Assembly: GCA_001887945.1 (NCBI GenBank)
Contig: LDOQ01000276.1
Coordinates: 1-64,000, forward strand
Direction: 5' to 3'
Length of the DNA: 64,000 nucleotides
From: Spraguea lophii
Lineage: Eukaryota; Microsporidia; Spragueidae
Part shown: piece by piece, positions 30,764 through 40,574 of the stretch
How the letters are laid out: every line of letters starts with the position of its first letter
How positions within the stretch are numbered: the first letter of the stretch is position 1
Made by a program: the position numbers and the translations under genes
Notes under the pieces: model-generated
Database searches by the model: none
What the model was told of the DNA's origin: nothing
The model's input: only the letters and a program-made list of their open reading frames with translations

Positions 30764-32944
30764 TTATTTCTTTTCTTCAAATAATGAATTATTACCTTTA
30801 TCTGTATCATTGTTATAATTTAATAATGCTTCAAATGGATTAGTACTATCATTACCAGATAATGTATTAAATAATGATTCTTCAGATTTCTTCTTTTCTT
30901 CTGTATTAATATTAGGTATATTACCAAATAATGAAGTATTTGTATTATTTGTACTAATAGATGGATTAAATGTATTACCTATACCATTATTCGTATTCAT
31001 TGTATTATTTAGATTAAATGGTGTAGTAGTAAACATTGTATTAGCTGTATTGTTTATATTGTTAGTTGTATTACCTACATTATTTATATTACCTATATTA
31101 TTAGTTGTATTACCTATACTATTATTCATATCACTTATATTATTATTTATACCACTAAAAGTTAATGTTTCGTTTCTTTTAAACAATGGTTCTTGTACAT
31201 TTATTTTTCTTTTACTATTTTCAAATGGATTAAACTGTGGTTGTAAAAATGATGGCATAGTATTATTTGCATTGTTGTATTCTGATGTAGTATTTTGTTG
31301 TTGTGGAATGTTAAATAAAGATATTGGTTTTATAGGTTGTGGTTCTTCTGTCCTAATTTCTTGTGTATCTTTTTTAAATAATGATAAATTTTCTGTAATA
31401 TTTTTAGATTCAGATATTATATCTTTCTTCTTATCTTCTTGGTTAAATGTAAATATTACATCTTTTTTTATTTCATTATTATTTTGTTGGTTGAATATAG
31501 ACGGCTTTTGTTGTTCTTTTTCTTTGGTTAATTCAATCTCTTCTACTTTTGGTTCTTTAGAAATATTGCTAAAAAGGTTGGATGTAGCTTCTTTGGAGAT
31601 ATTGTTAAAAATATTGGATGTAGGTTCTTTGGTCATATTATTAAAAATGCTTGATGTAGGTTCTTTGGAAATATTATTGAAAATACTTGGTGTAGGTTTT
31701 TTAGAATCTGTTAAAGTATTATTAGTCATAACATTATTTGATAAACCTTTATTATCTACCACTGTATTATTAAAATTAAATGAAAATTTGGGTTTATTGT
31801 CGGCGTCTTTAGTTTCTTCGCTTGTAGATAGATAATCTGTTTTTGTTTCTTCGCTAAAACTAGAGAATAATGGTTTATCATTTATTTTATTATCTGATTG
31901 TATACCTATACTCTCGCTTATTTCTGGTTTATCATCAGATTGTATATTTATACTTTCATTGATTTCTTCATTCTTAATTTCTTTTATTTCTGGCACCTCA
32001 TTGATTGTAACTTGTTTAATATTATTCATATCATTATTTATCATTATCTTCTCTTTATCATATTCATTTCTAATTTCATTCTCTCTTTTATTATATTCAA
32101 ACAATTCTTTAAACCCTTTTTCATATTCTTCCATAAGTTTATTATCTGCTCTTTTCAATTTATTCTCTAACTCTCTCACATCTTTCTCTATACAATTATT
32201 ATCTACATTCTTTAATATTACATCTTTTATTTCATTTAATACATTTATCTCTTTAATTTTATCACTCTTATTATAACTACTATTTAGTATCCAATCAAAA
32301 GAATTCGTACGCAATAGATCATTATGTGAATTATATCTGTTAATATTATTTTCTCTTTTTACAACAATATTAGTCAATCTCCTTATTATATCTTTTACAA
32401 GATTAATATATTTCTGTTTATAAATATTATCTATATCCGTTTCCATACATCTAAAACAATTATTGTCTGTAGAGACGGATAATATCATATCCGGTTTATG
32501 GTTATGATATATTTTATTAACTTTATTATTATTTCTTACTAAATTGTTAATCTTTACCTTATTTTCATTATTATCCAAATAACTCATTGCACCATATGGA
32601 TATATACGTTCATATTCTCTTTTTATAAAATTTTCATATCCTGCTATTCCTGTTATTGATTCTTTCATGCCTTCATCTATTATAAGTTTATGCTTGAAAA
32701 TATCATCCATATCTTCTATGCGTCTTTTAGATTTTTTAAGTAATGCATCACCAATAGCAGTATCGTTAAGAGAACGTTGGAATATTTCTCTAACTGAAAG
32801 TGATGTTTCGGCAACAATATTCTCTAGATTATCTGTATCTAGGGTGGTTTTTATAGGATTTTCATGTGTGTTGGGTTTACGTCTTTTGTTGGATGTTTGT
32901 TTTGTGAAATATGTACGTAGCATAGATGATAGGTAGTTAAACAT
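30764..32944 (-). CDS. FG-poor nucleoporin-like protein (Nup1/Nup60/Nup153-like)
   Basis: 726 aa. The N-terminus MFNYLSSMLRTYF can form an amphipathic helix, followed by basic residues (NKRRK), as in nuclear-basket nucleoporins. The C-terminal half is low-complexity Asn/Ser/Thr with repeated SIFNN, LFGN, SLFN and FNPF motifs, a degenerate form of F-x-F-G/GLFG repeats. Five near-identical units of KEPTSSIFNNIS type occupy about 31556-31700. Middle residues (about 220-300) are coiled coil. It would contribute to the permeability barrier or basket. CCC lies 4 nt before the ATG on the gene strand. Assignment rests on composition and layout. Confidence 0.45.
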   Translation of the reverse strand: MFNYLSSMLRTYFTKQTSNKRRKPNTHENPIKTTLDTDNLENIVAETSLSVREIFQRSLNDTAIGDALLKKSKRRIEDMDDIFKHKLIIDEGMKESITGIAGYENFIKREYERIYPYGAMSYLDNNENKVKINNLVRNNNKVNKIYHNHKPDMILSVSTDNNCFRCMETDIDNIYKQKYINLVKDIIRRLTNIVVKRENNINRYNSHNDLLRTNSFDWILNSSYNKSDKIKEINVLNEIKDVILKNVDNNCIEKDVRELENKLKRADNKLMEEYEKGFKELFEYNKRENEIRNEYDKEKIMINNDMNNIKQVTINEVPEIKEIKNEEINESINIQSDDKPEISESIGIQSDNKINDKPLFSSFSEETKTDYLSTSEETKDADNKPKFSFNFNNTVVDNKGLSNNVMTNNTLTDSKKPTPSIFNNISKEPTSSIFNNMTKEPTSNIFNNISKEATSNLFSNISKEPKVEEIELTKEKEQQKPSIFNQQNNNEIKKDVIFTFNQEDKKKDIISESKNITENLSLFKKDTQEIRTEEPQPIKPISLFNIPQQQNTTSEYNNANNTMPSFLQPQFNPFENSKRKINVQEPLFKRNETLTFSGINNNISDMNNSIGNTTNNIGNINNVGNTTNNINNTANTMFTTTPFNLNNTMNTNNGIGNTFNPSISTNNTNTSLFGNIPNINTEEKKKSEESLFNTLSGNDSTNPFEALLNYNNDTDKGNNSLFEEKK
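31556..31700. repeat. Tandem 45-bp-type repeats in the nucleoporin-like gene
   Basis: Four to five copies of a unit that includes 'gatgtaggttctttgg' and 'atattattaaaaat', each encoding KEPTSxIFNNxS. In-frame and mildly diverged. Confidence 0.75.
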
Positions 32945-33226
32945 TTAAGGGTGAAAATAATATTTTTATTTTTTATGTTTGTTGTAAAAAAGATAAAAAT
33001 GAATAAAGGAATAAAGGAGTAATATGGATAACAGAATAAAAGTTATGATACATATTATTTAAGTAGAAATTTATGATCTTTTTTAGAATAGTTTTTTATC
33101 ATTTACAGAAATAAATATTTAAATATAATATGCTATTAAATTTAATAAATAATTACAATTGAATGTTTTCTCAAAATTAAATAAAAACAAACAAAATATT
33201 TATGTAATTTATATATTTTATATATT

Positions 33227-33685
33227 TTATTCATTTTTATTTTTCTTATGCTCTTTTGAACTTATTATTCTTCTTCTATGCATAAATCCTAATTTAGGAA
33301 TCATGACCATACACAATGATATAAAGCAAAGTATAAACATTGTATTATTCCACTTTACTAGATGATTGCCTAGAATAAATAATATAACGGGAAATAATCC
33401 TAAAAACCACACAGTTTCTGTATTATCCAACTGCTCTACCATCTGTTCCCAAAATGTATGAGTTACATATCTAGAATCAAAGGGGTCTCCTATTATACAA
33501 TGAAAGAATATAAATGTTGCCATATTATATGTTAGTATGGTTAGTTGATAAGATAGATTGCGTGAAAAAAGCTGTGCGTAAAGTATGTTCACGAGAAATG
33601 TTATAAGAATATGGGAAATGAAAGATCCTCTTTGAAATGTCCAGGCTACATTTTGTGAAACGCCGCTAGGTAGAAAATTTTCCAT
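33227..33685 (-). CDS. ORM1: ORM family sphingolipid-synthesis regulator
   Basis: 152 aa from the second Met, matching the 153-aa ORMDL length. An in-frame ATG at 33745 would add 20 residues. Conserved ORM elements are NVAWTFQRGSF, LTILTYNMATFIFFHCIIGDPF, YVTHTFWEQM, a hydrophobic FLGLFPVILFILGNHLVKW helix, and PKLGFMHRRRI. Orm proteins are ER membrane proteins that bind and restrain serine palmitoyltransferase. Neither ATG has a CCC motif close by. The Lys-rich tail (KEHKKNKNE) is an added feature. Confidence 0.88.
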   Translation of the reverse strand: MENFLPSGVSQNVAWTFQRGSFISHILITFLVNILYAQLFSRNLSYQLTILTYNMATFIFFHCIIGDPFDSRYVTHTFWEQMVEQLDNTETVWFLGLFPVILFILGNHLVKWNNTMFILCFISLCMVMIPKLGFMHRRRIISSKEHKKNKNE

Positions 33686-33745
33686 GAATATAATATTTCT
33701 TGTAATGTATATATAACATGTAAAACAAAATTTTCGGTGAAACAT

Positions 33746-34321
33746 ATAAAAAATATTGACGTTGAAAAAAAGGTGGTGATTGTTTTGTAATGGTTAATAT
33801 TCATTTAAAAATATTTGTGATGGTGATATTGTTAGAAAATAAACCATTCTTGTTTAATATGGAAAATAAATTAAGATATATAAATATTTCATAGATATTT
33901 ACAGGGTAATCATTATAGATGTTACAAAAAATGTTTTATAAAAATATATTATTCTTATAGGTGCAATTATTTGTAATATTATGATTTTTATAACATAATT
34001 AGTGATATAATAAAACCTAAATCATATGTTATCAATCAATTAAGATGTATCAAATAGTAAATACTTTATATGGATAGTTTTCTAGAATATAGGATAAATG
34101 AAATTAATATATATATAACAAAATTGGTTATCATAAGTATTATATATTTTAAGAAATTCAAAATTTCAAAATATATGTATATTAACCCGAAAAGAAATTT
34201 GATTATAATTATAATGTTCTAAGTAAAAACATGTTGTCGTTTGTATTATATATTATACGATTGTCATCATTTTTCAACAAAATATTAACAGTTAAATTTT
34301 ATTTCATTTTTTATCCTCTAT
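33746..34321. other. AT-rich spacer
   Basis: No gene or repeat recognised. 'tatcctctat' sits just before the next ATG. Confidence 0.4.
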
Positions 34322-34816
34322 ATGGATATTCAAGTAGCATTAAAAAATATCAATAATAATAAAAATATTATAGAAACCTTTGAATACGTAATAAAAAATG
34401 TTTATGAATATGATAATACAACATTATTGGAAATATTTAATAACATAAAAATATTATACTACAATAATACTAAAATAACAAATTATTGGATAAAAATATT
34501 ATCTAAAATAAATTATGAACATTGCAAAAAAGATTGTAATCATAATATAGAAGAAAAATGTGAAATTTTTAAAAATATAGAAAATAATCGTAATAATGAT
34601 ATTTATATTATTTCTCAAACAAACGTAATTAAATATTTAGATTTATTTTTTTATACTGTAAACTTAAAAGAATGTGATATAACTGAACTTATAAATAAAT
34701 ATCAAGGTTTATTGATTAAATACGGTGAATATTTAAATGACGAGGATTTGCAAAGTGTGGAAATAAAATATAATAATGAGTTAAGGGAAGAAATGAAAAT
34801 TTTGGATTTGGAATAA
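34322..34816 (+). CDS. Hypothetical helical protein, 164 aa
   Basis: Not recognised. It is soluble, predicted helical, rich in Asn/Ile/Lys, with a Cys/His cluster in the middle (YEHCKKDCNHNIEEKCEI, C-x3-C-x-H ... C) that might bind a metal. It is followed by a decayed LINE end and then Mtr4. A CC lies a few bases before the ATG. Confidence 0.5.
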   Translation: MDIQVALKNINNNKNIIETFEYVIKNVYEYDNTTLLEIFNNIKILYYNNTKITNYWIKILSKINYEHCKKDCNHNIEEKCEIFKNIENNRNNDIYIISQTNVIKYLDLFFYTVNLKECDITELINKYQGLLIKYGEYLNDEDLQSVEIKYNNELREEMKILDLE

Positions 34817-34882
34817 TTTTTTATTTTATTAAATTTGTTTGATTTTATTTAATATACTTTTTTGTATAACTATTTTGTATTT

Positions 34883-34992
34883 TCCAACTCATCTCTCAAT
34901 CTGATAGTGCAGTTTCTCTGAGGAGGGCATACAATTAAATCTTCTCTTAGCTGGTTGCGGCACATCATGGTTTTAGATCTTTAGCTCTTGAA
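34883..34992 (-). mobile_element. Decayed LINE 3' end
   Basis: On the minus strand 'aaaaccatgatgtgccgcaaccagct...agaagattta' and 'gaaactgcactatcagattgagag' follow the order of the LINE 3' untranslated region at about 750-855, with many substitutions. Only the final ~110 bp are present. It lies about 45 bp upstream of the Mtr4 start. Confidence 0.65.
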
Positions 34993-35034
34993 CTTAAATT
35001 TGTTTGGCTTAAGTAAAAATATTTATTTTTTATG

Positions 35035-35037
35035 CCC
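35035..35037 (+). promoter_or_regulatory. CCC start-proximal motif of MTR4
   Basis: ATGCCCATG: CCC touches the ATG at 35038, which suggests initiation there and not at the ATG two codons earlier (35032). Confidence 0.5.
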
Positions 35038-37749
35038 ATGAATAAAAATATAGATGAATGTTTTGATATTTTTACCGATGAAAGTACTGTGCCAGTAATT
35101 TCTCCTTTAGTGAGTAGCATGGATGAAGAATTATTAATTGAAAGGAATAATTACGGTGATACTATACATGAGATAGTATATCCTAACGGTAAAACAAAGT
35201 TTGAACTTCTTCCACCTTCTGCTATGAATTTTCCTTTTGAATTGGATTTATTTCAAAAGATATCTATTTCTGCTATTAAGCATGATGAAAGTGTTTTGGT
35301 AAGTGCGCATACTTCATCTGGTAAAACGGTTGTCGCGGAATATAGTATTGCTATGGCTTTACTAAATAAACAGAGAGTAATTTATACATCACCTATAAAA
35401 GCTTTGAGTAATCAAAAATATAGAGAATTAAGTAATAAATTTGGTGATGTGGGTTTGATGACTGGTGATACCACAATTAATCCAGAAGCCAGTTGTATTG
35501 TTATGACAACTGAGATTCTGAGGAATATGTTTTATAGAGGAAATGAGATTATGAGAGAAATCCATTGGGTAATTTTTGATGAAATACATTATATGAAAGA
35601 TAGAGAAAGAGGAGTTGTTTGGGAAGAGACAATTATTTTATTACCTAGTCATGTGAGAGCTGTGTTTTTAAGTGCTACAATACCAAATTCATTGGAATTT
35701 GCAAAGTGGGTGGCAACAATACACAAAATGCCTATGCATGTTGTTTATACAGAAAAGAGACCTATACCTCTGATACATTACACTTCTCCTCTTGGCGGTG
35801 ATGGTATGTATAAAATAAAAGACGATGAAAAATTTAATATTAAAAATTATACGCTTGCTTGTAAAGGATTAACAACTAGGAGAAAGAATGCAGAAGATAT
35901 TAAAACGTTAATATATTCTCTTGTAGAAAGAGAGTATTTACCTGTTATTGTATTTTCTTTTAGAAGAAAGGAATGTGAAGAATATGCAACAACCATAACA
36001 GATAATTTTTTAAACGAAGAAGAAAAGGAGACAGTCAGACTTATTTTTGAAAATGCATTGAAATCTTTAAGATCGGAAGATAGATCTTTACCTTTGATAC
36101 AAAATATATTACCACTTTTATTACGAGGAGTAGGTATACACCATTCTGGATTATTACCTATAATCAAGGAAGTTGTAGAGATATTATTTCAAGAAAATTT
36201 ATTGAAAGTACTTTTTGCAACAGAAACATTTTCCATTGGATTAAACATGCCTGCACGTGCTGTAATTTTTACTTCTTTATCAAAATATGATGGTATACAA
36301 GATAGAATCGTTAGTTCTGGTGAATATATACAGATGAGTGGAAGAGCTGGTAGAAGAGGGTTGGATAAAAAAGGAGTTGTAATAAGTTTACTATCAGAAA
36401 ATATTACACTTAAAGAAGCAAAAGAACTTTTTAGTGGAAAGAGTGATAAACTAGATAGTGCATTCCATTTGTCGTATAATATGATATTAAATTTATTAAG
36501 AGTAGAAGGGTTGGATCCTTTATTTTTGTTAGAAAGAAGTTTTTTTCATTTCCAGAAAAAAGAAGAAATTAAAAAAGTAGAGAAAGAAATAAAAAGAATG
36601 TATAATTATTTACAGGAGAATAAAAGAGAAGGTTATGAAGATTTATTAATTAAATTAAAAGAGAGAGAAAATATTATTATGGAAAAAAATACAAATAGAA
36701 AGATTGAACGAGAACATTATAAAATAGGAAGAGTAGTGGATGTAATAATTCCTAGAAATGGACCAGCACTTCGCATTAAAAACGGTGTGATAACTAAAAT
36801 GTTTGAGACCAAAGCAGAGATTACATTTCATGTTGATGATCAATTTAAATCGAAAATATTTCCATTAAATTATATAGAACATTTTTACCAAATGCGCTTA
36901 AAAGTTATAAATGCTGAAACTGTTGGAAGAAAATATCAAAGAATTGTAGAAGATTGTGATGATGCCATACTCAAGATTAATAAAGAAATAGAAAAAATGG
37001 ATGGCTTTATTCCATGGACCAGTTGTTACATATGTGATAAAAAAACAACTGAAGAGTGTATAGACGGTAAATGTTTGCCACAAAATGAGAAGAATGAATT
37101 TTTTTATTATGAAAGACTTAAAGACGAATACAATGAAAAAAATAAAAAATTAAGAGAACTAACTGAAATATATCATATGGAAGAATACAAAAAGATGGTA
37201 CAAGTACTTAGAAGATTAGATTATTATAATGATGATGGTATAACAGTGAAAGGTAGAGTTGCAGCAGAAATATCAACGGGAGATGAATTATTATTAACTG
37301 AGATTATTTTCAATGGAGATTTTCTATCTCTTCCTTTAGAAAATATTTTGGCATTGCTATCATGCACCATATTTGAAGAAAAATCTGATGTTGTTGAAAA
37401 CAACAAAAAAGATTTTGAGATTATAACAAATACTCTTAAGAAATTAACAAACGTTTTTGAAACATGTTCTCTTCGTGCAGATTATGATGAACTTATAAAG
37501 AAATATTCAGCAGGTCTTATGAATACTGTAAAATCTTGGGTAGGCGGTGCTACATTTTTAGAAATTACAAATAAAACAAATGTGTTTGAAGGATCCATAA
37601 TACGATGCTTTAGAAGATTAGAAGAATTGCTTAGGCAATTATCATCTGCTGCAAGAGCTATTGGTAATACTGAATTAGAAAATATATTTTCTTCTGGTAT
37701 CAGTAAAATAAAGAGGGATATAGTTTTTGCAAATTCATTATATTTATAA
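35038..37749 (+). CDS. MTR4: Mtr4-type exosome RNA helicase
   Basis: 903 aa, about 85% of the yeast length. It has a DExH helicase core with motif I AHTSSGKT (90-97), motif II DEIH (181-184), SAT (about 212) and motif VI QMSGRAGRRG (432-441). A shortened arch/KOW region follows (about 530-740, with HYKIGRVVDVIIPRNGPALR), then the helical C-terminus DVFEGSIIRCFRRLEELLRQ and KIKRDIVFANSLYL, which are Mtr4 and not Ski2 signatures. It unwinds RNA for the nuclear exosome (rRNA processing, surveillance). A cluster C663-x2-C666-x7-C674-x4-C679 in the arch could bind zinc. No TRAMP partner is visible in the window. Confidence 0.93.
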   Translation: MNKNIDECFDIFTDESTVPVISPLVSSMDEELLIERNNYGDTIHEIVYPNGKTKFELLPPSAMNFPFELDLFQKISISAIKHDESVLVSAHTSSGKTVVAEYSIAMALLNKQRVIYTSPIKALSNQKYRELSNKFGDVGLMTGDTTINPEASCIVMTTEILRNMFYRGNEIMREIHWVIFDEIHYMKDRERGVVWEETIILLPSHVRAVFLSATIPNSLEFAKWVATIHKMPMHVVYTEKRPIPLIHYTSPLGGDGMYKIKDDEKFNIKNYTLACKGLTTRRKNAEDIKTLIYSLVEREYLPVIVFSFRRKECEEYATTITDNFLNEEEKETVRLIFENALKSLRSEDRSLPLIQNILPLLLRGVGIHHSGLLPIIKEVVEILFQENLLKVLFATETFSIGLNMPARAVIFTSLSKYDGIQDRIVSSGEYIQMSGRAGRRGLDKKGVVISLLSENITLKEAKELFSGKSDKLDSAFHLSYNMILNLLRVEGLDPLFLLERSFFHFQKKEEIKKVEKEIKRMYNYLQENKREGYEDLLIKLKERENIIMEKNTNRKIEREHYKIGRVVDVIIPRNGPALRIKNGVITKMFETKAEITFHVDDQFKSKIFPLNYIEHFYQMRLKVINAETVGRKYQRIVEDCDDAILKINKEIEKMDGFIPWTSCYICDKKTTEECIDGKCLPQNEKNEFFYYERLKDEYNEKNKKLRELTEIYHMEEYKKMVQVLRRLDYYNDDGITVKGRVAAEISTGDELLLTEIIFNGDFLSLPLENILALLSCTIFEEKSDVVENNKKDFEIITNTLKKLTNVFETCSLRADYDELIKKYSAGLMNTVKSWVGGATFLEITNKTNVFEGSIIRCFRRLEELLRQLSSAARAIGNTELENIFSSGISKIKRDIVFANSLYL

Positions 37750-38631
37750 ACAAAATAATTAAATGTTGAATAATAAACATAAATCTGGCATAGAAAAAGG
37801 TTAAAATTAAGATTAAACAAAAAATTATATAAGAGATATCTGCTATACAATAAATAATAATTTAAACATAAAAATAAAAAAGTTATAATACAAATTTTTT
37901 ATTCTAATTTGTATCTCTTACATCCTGTAATTTTTACATGAACATTGCTATATTTTTGCTTAGTAACCATTATTCCCATCCCTATTTCATTCTCTTTCTC
38001 TTCTAAAATATATAATTCTTATTCATGAAATTCATTTTCATTGTCTGATTTTTTATATACTCTATCTTGTGTGATATTATAGAAGATTCTTTTTTAATAA
38101 GTTCTGGGAAAACATTTTACTAAAAAAATGATTATCTCTCATCATTTAATATAAAGTTATAGTTTTTTGCATCGATTTTTCTTATTGATGAAACTTTCAT
38201 TTATAGAAGTTTCCTGGCTGGTTGTGGCCTATCCTTATCTATAATATTTGGCTTCTAAACCATATTTAAACTTGTATTAATTGGTTTCATTACAAATATG
38301 CATTAACCTTATCTTACCTTATGCTTCAGAATGTTAAGATTTTACGTATGGTGCACGTCGCCGCACTCCCAACTTTATAAAAATTCCTACCCTCTTTGTA
38401 TATATTGTTAATAACAACACTTTCATTACAATATAATAAATCAAAGTAATTACAGTCCATCATGATTTTAAATGATGAATTCAATTGTTTTTATTAAAAT
38501 TTCATACACATTTTCAAAAAAGTAATTTTTATTATAAAAATAAATATTTTTTTTAAATTAAAAAAAACTTTTAATGAATAAAACATTCTTACAAAATTAT
38601 GAAAATTAAAATACTATTAAAATGCACAATT
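37750..38631. other. Convergent intergenic region with SINE relic
   Basis: AT-rich. The only recognisable content is the old SINE at 38175-38412. Confidence 0.45.
38175..38412 (-). mobile_element. Old SINE copy, 3' half
   Basis: From 'attgatgaaactttcatttatagaagtttcctggctggttgtggcc' to 'ttacgtatggtgcacgtcgccgcactcccaac' the order of the young SINE is kept at roughly 80% identity by eye. The tRNA head and first body part are missing. Confidence 0.75.
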
Positions 38632-40452
38632 TTATTTCTTAGATTCCAACATTTTAGGATTTTTCTTTTTCTTATTATAAAGAGTGTTTAAATATTTAGT
38701 CATTGTAATAATAGTTCCATCCACTATAAAATAATTGGAAATAAGTTCATTAAGAATAAACATAGAATCACTAAACTTCTTATTCTCATCGTCAGATAAA
38801 TCGTCAACACTTAAATTAACACATGTTACAATCTCTTTCAGAAGTTCTATAGATTCATCAGTAATTACGTTGTTTAATTTATCCACACAAATATGTAACA
38901 GATTGATAATATCTGAACGATCAAGGTCATGAAGAAGCGAAGCATTAGCATGAGAAATAAATATATCATAATCTTCATCTGTTTCAATAAGAGATATTGC
39001 TTCGCTCATCTTTCCATTTTCTAATGCTGTTATAATCTTTTTATCTCTGGAATCAGTATCCACTAATTGTTTTGTTATTTCATTCATACTATTTTCTATC
39101 GCAGGAACCACAGATTGGGTAAAAATATTTCCAATACTCTTAAGAATTTCTTTTTTATTGGGCATTTCATTTTTCTTAATAACATCAATAATATTTTTTT
39201 CCATATTTTTTAATTTCTTTTCCAATGTTTCTTGGTTCTTTTTTATACGTTCCATTTCATCCTTCTGTGTTTTCATTATTTTTTGTAGAAGACGATCAAA
39301 GTTTTTATTGAGTTGTTCACTAAGTTTATCTAATAACATATTCTGTCTATTTTTTTCTTTATCTTCTCTCTTTTTTATTTCTTGTTCAAATTTTTTAAAT
39401 ATTTCATTTTTACTTTCATCACTTACCATAGGGGGTTGAATTTTACATTCTTTTATTTTTGTCTCAATTGTCTCAATAGTCGAAGCTTTGTTTTTTAAAG
39501 AGAATATAATATTATAAGCTATATCTTTATCATCAAGTAAACTACTTTCTAACCATGATATATTTTTTGCGACCTTAAAATTATATATCTCATAATTTTC
39601 TTTTATTTCTTTCAACAGTACAAATCTCTTGGAAATAATCTGATAGATTTTTAATCCGTTGTAATATACAAATAATAAATCATTTGTTGTGCAATATAAA
39701 CTTTCATCGTTTATATTCAATTCATGATGTCTCTTAAATTTTTTGTCTATAAAATAAAGCATATCCTGGTTTTTTACGACACCTCCACCTTTTATTTCTA
39801 AAATATTTTCTCCTTCTTCTTTTTTATCTCCACATATATCATATATAACATTATCTTGTATTATTAATGCTTCTTGGTTAAATTTAACTAATTTAGGCAT
39901 ACTGGTCTTTTCTAATCCCAATAAACTCTGATTAGAATTTAATAATATTTTATATTCATCATCCTCTTCAATTAAACAAACAATATTTTCATTGATAAAT
40001 ACCAAATCTATGATATCATCCATTCTACCAATTTCTTTCAAGATAAGATCATCCTCTGCTTCGATAGAAAAAAATTCTGCTGTTCTATTATGAAATAATA
40101 TTGCTAGATTAGATCCTTTATTATAAAAATATACATCTTTTATATATTTCTTCATATCTACATATAATCCATTACTATTTTTTAGAATACAGATGGTGGT
40201 AGGATTTAAATCAAAGGCAATCGCGTTGTCATAAGCCTGTATAACGGTATTATCAAACCCTTCTTCAGAAAGAAAGCATATCCGTGCACATTTATGTGCA
40301 TGAAGCTCAATAACTTCACCAAGTTCTAAAACTCTTTCAACATTCTCCATATCTGCTTCAGATACATACCCATAAGGATTAGTTACAGTATAATTTTTCG
40401 TATTTTCAAGCATAGAAATTTCTTTATGCATGTTTTCAAATATTTGTTTCAT
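38632..40452 (-). CDS. Edc4/Ge-1-like mRNA decapping scaffold
   Basis: 606 aa. Residues about 30-330 are short beta strands in propeller style. Residues 350-430 form a charged coiled coil with EEL/KK heptads. The end has SVVPAIENSMNEITKQ (about 457-472), then ALENGKMSEAISLIETDEDYDIFI (about 483-506), which follow the Ge-1 C-terminal helical repeat pattern (VLPAFE.....MF.Q, then A...G....AF..AL...DL..V). WD40, coiled coil and this tail together are the Edc4 layout, the scaffold that links Dcp2 to its activators in cytoplasmic bodies. CCC lies 5 nt before the ATG on the gene strand. Assigned on layout and the tail. Confidence 0.55.
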   Translation of the reverse strand: MKQIFENMHKEISMLENTKNYTVTNPYGYVSEADMENVERVLELGEVIELHAHKCARICFLSEEGFDNTVIQAYDNAIAFDLNPTTICILKNSNGLYVDMKKYIKDVYFYNKGSNLAILFHNRTAEFFSIEAEDDLILKEIGRMDDIIDLVFINENIVCLIEEDDEYKILLNSNQSLLGLEKTSMPKLVKFNQEALIIQDNVIYDICGDKKEEGENILEIKGGGVVKNQDMLYFIDKKFKRHHELNINDESLYCTTNDLLFVYYNGLKIYQIISKRFVLLKEIKENYEIYNFKVAKNISWLESSLLDDKDIAYNIIFSLKNKASTIETIETKIKECKIQPPMVSDESKNEIFKKFEQEIKKREDKEKNRQNMLLDKLSEQLNKNFDRLLQKIMKTQKDEMERIKKNQETLEKKLKNMEKNIIDVIKKNEMPNKKEILKSIGNIFTQSVVPAIENSMNEITKQLVDTDSRDKKIITALENGKMSEAISLIETDEDYDIFISHANASLLHDLDRSDIINLLHICVDKLNNVITDESIELLKEIVTCVNLSVDDLSDDENKKFSDSMFILNELISNYFIVDGTIITMTKYLNTLYNKKKKNPKMLESKK

Positions 40453-40574
40453 TTAGAGGGTGTCAATAAATCCAAATTAAAAAACCACATTCATTTTAAA
40501 TGTGTTGGTAAAACTGTTAATGATTTTTTAATATAAAATTTATATATTTTTAAAAGAAAGATATAGTATCATTA

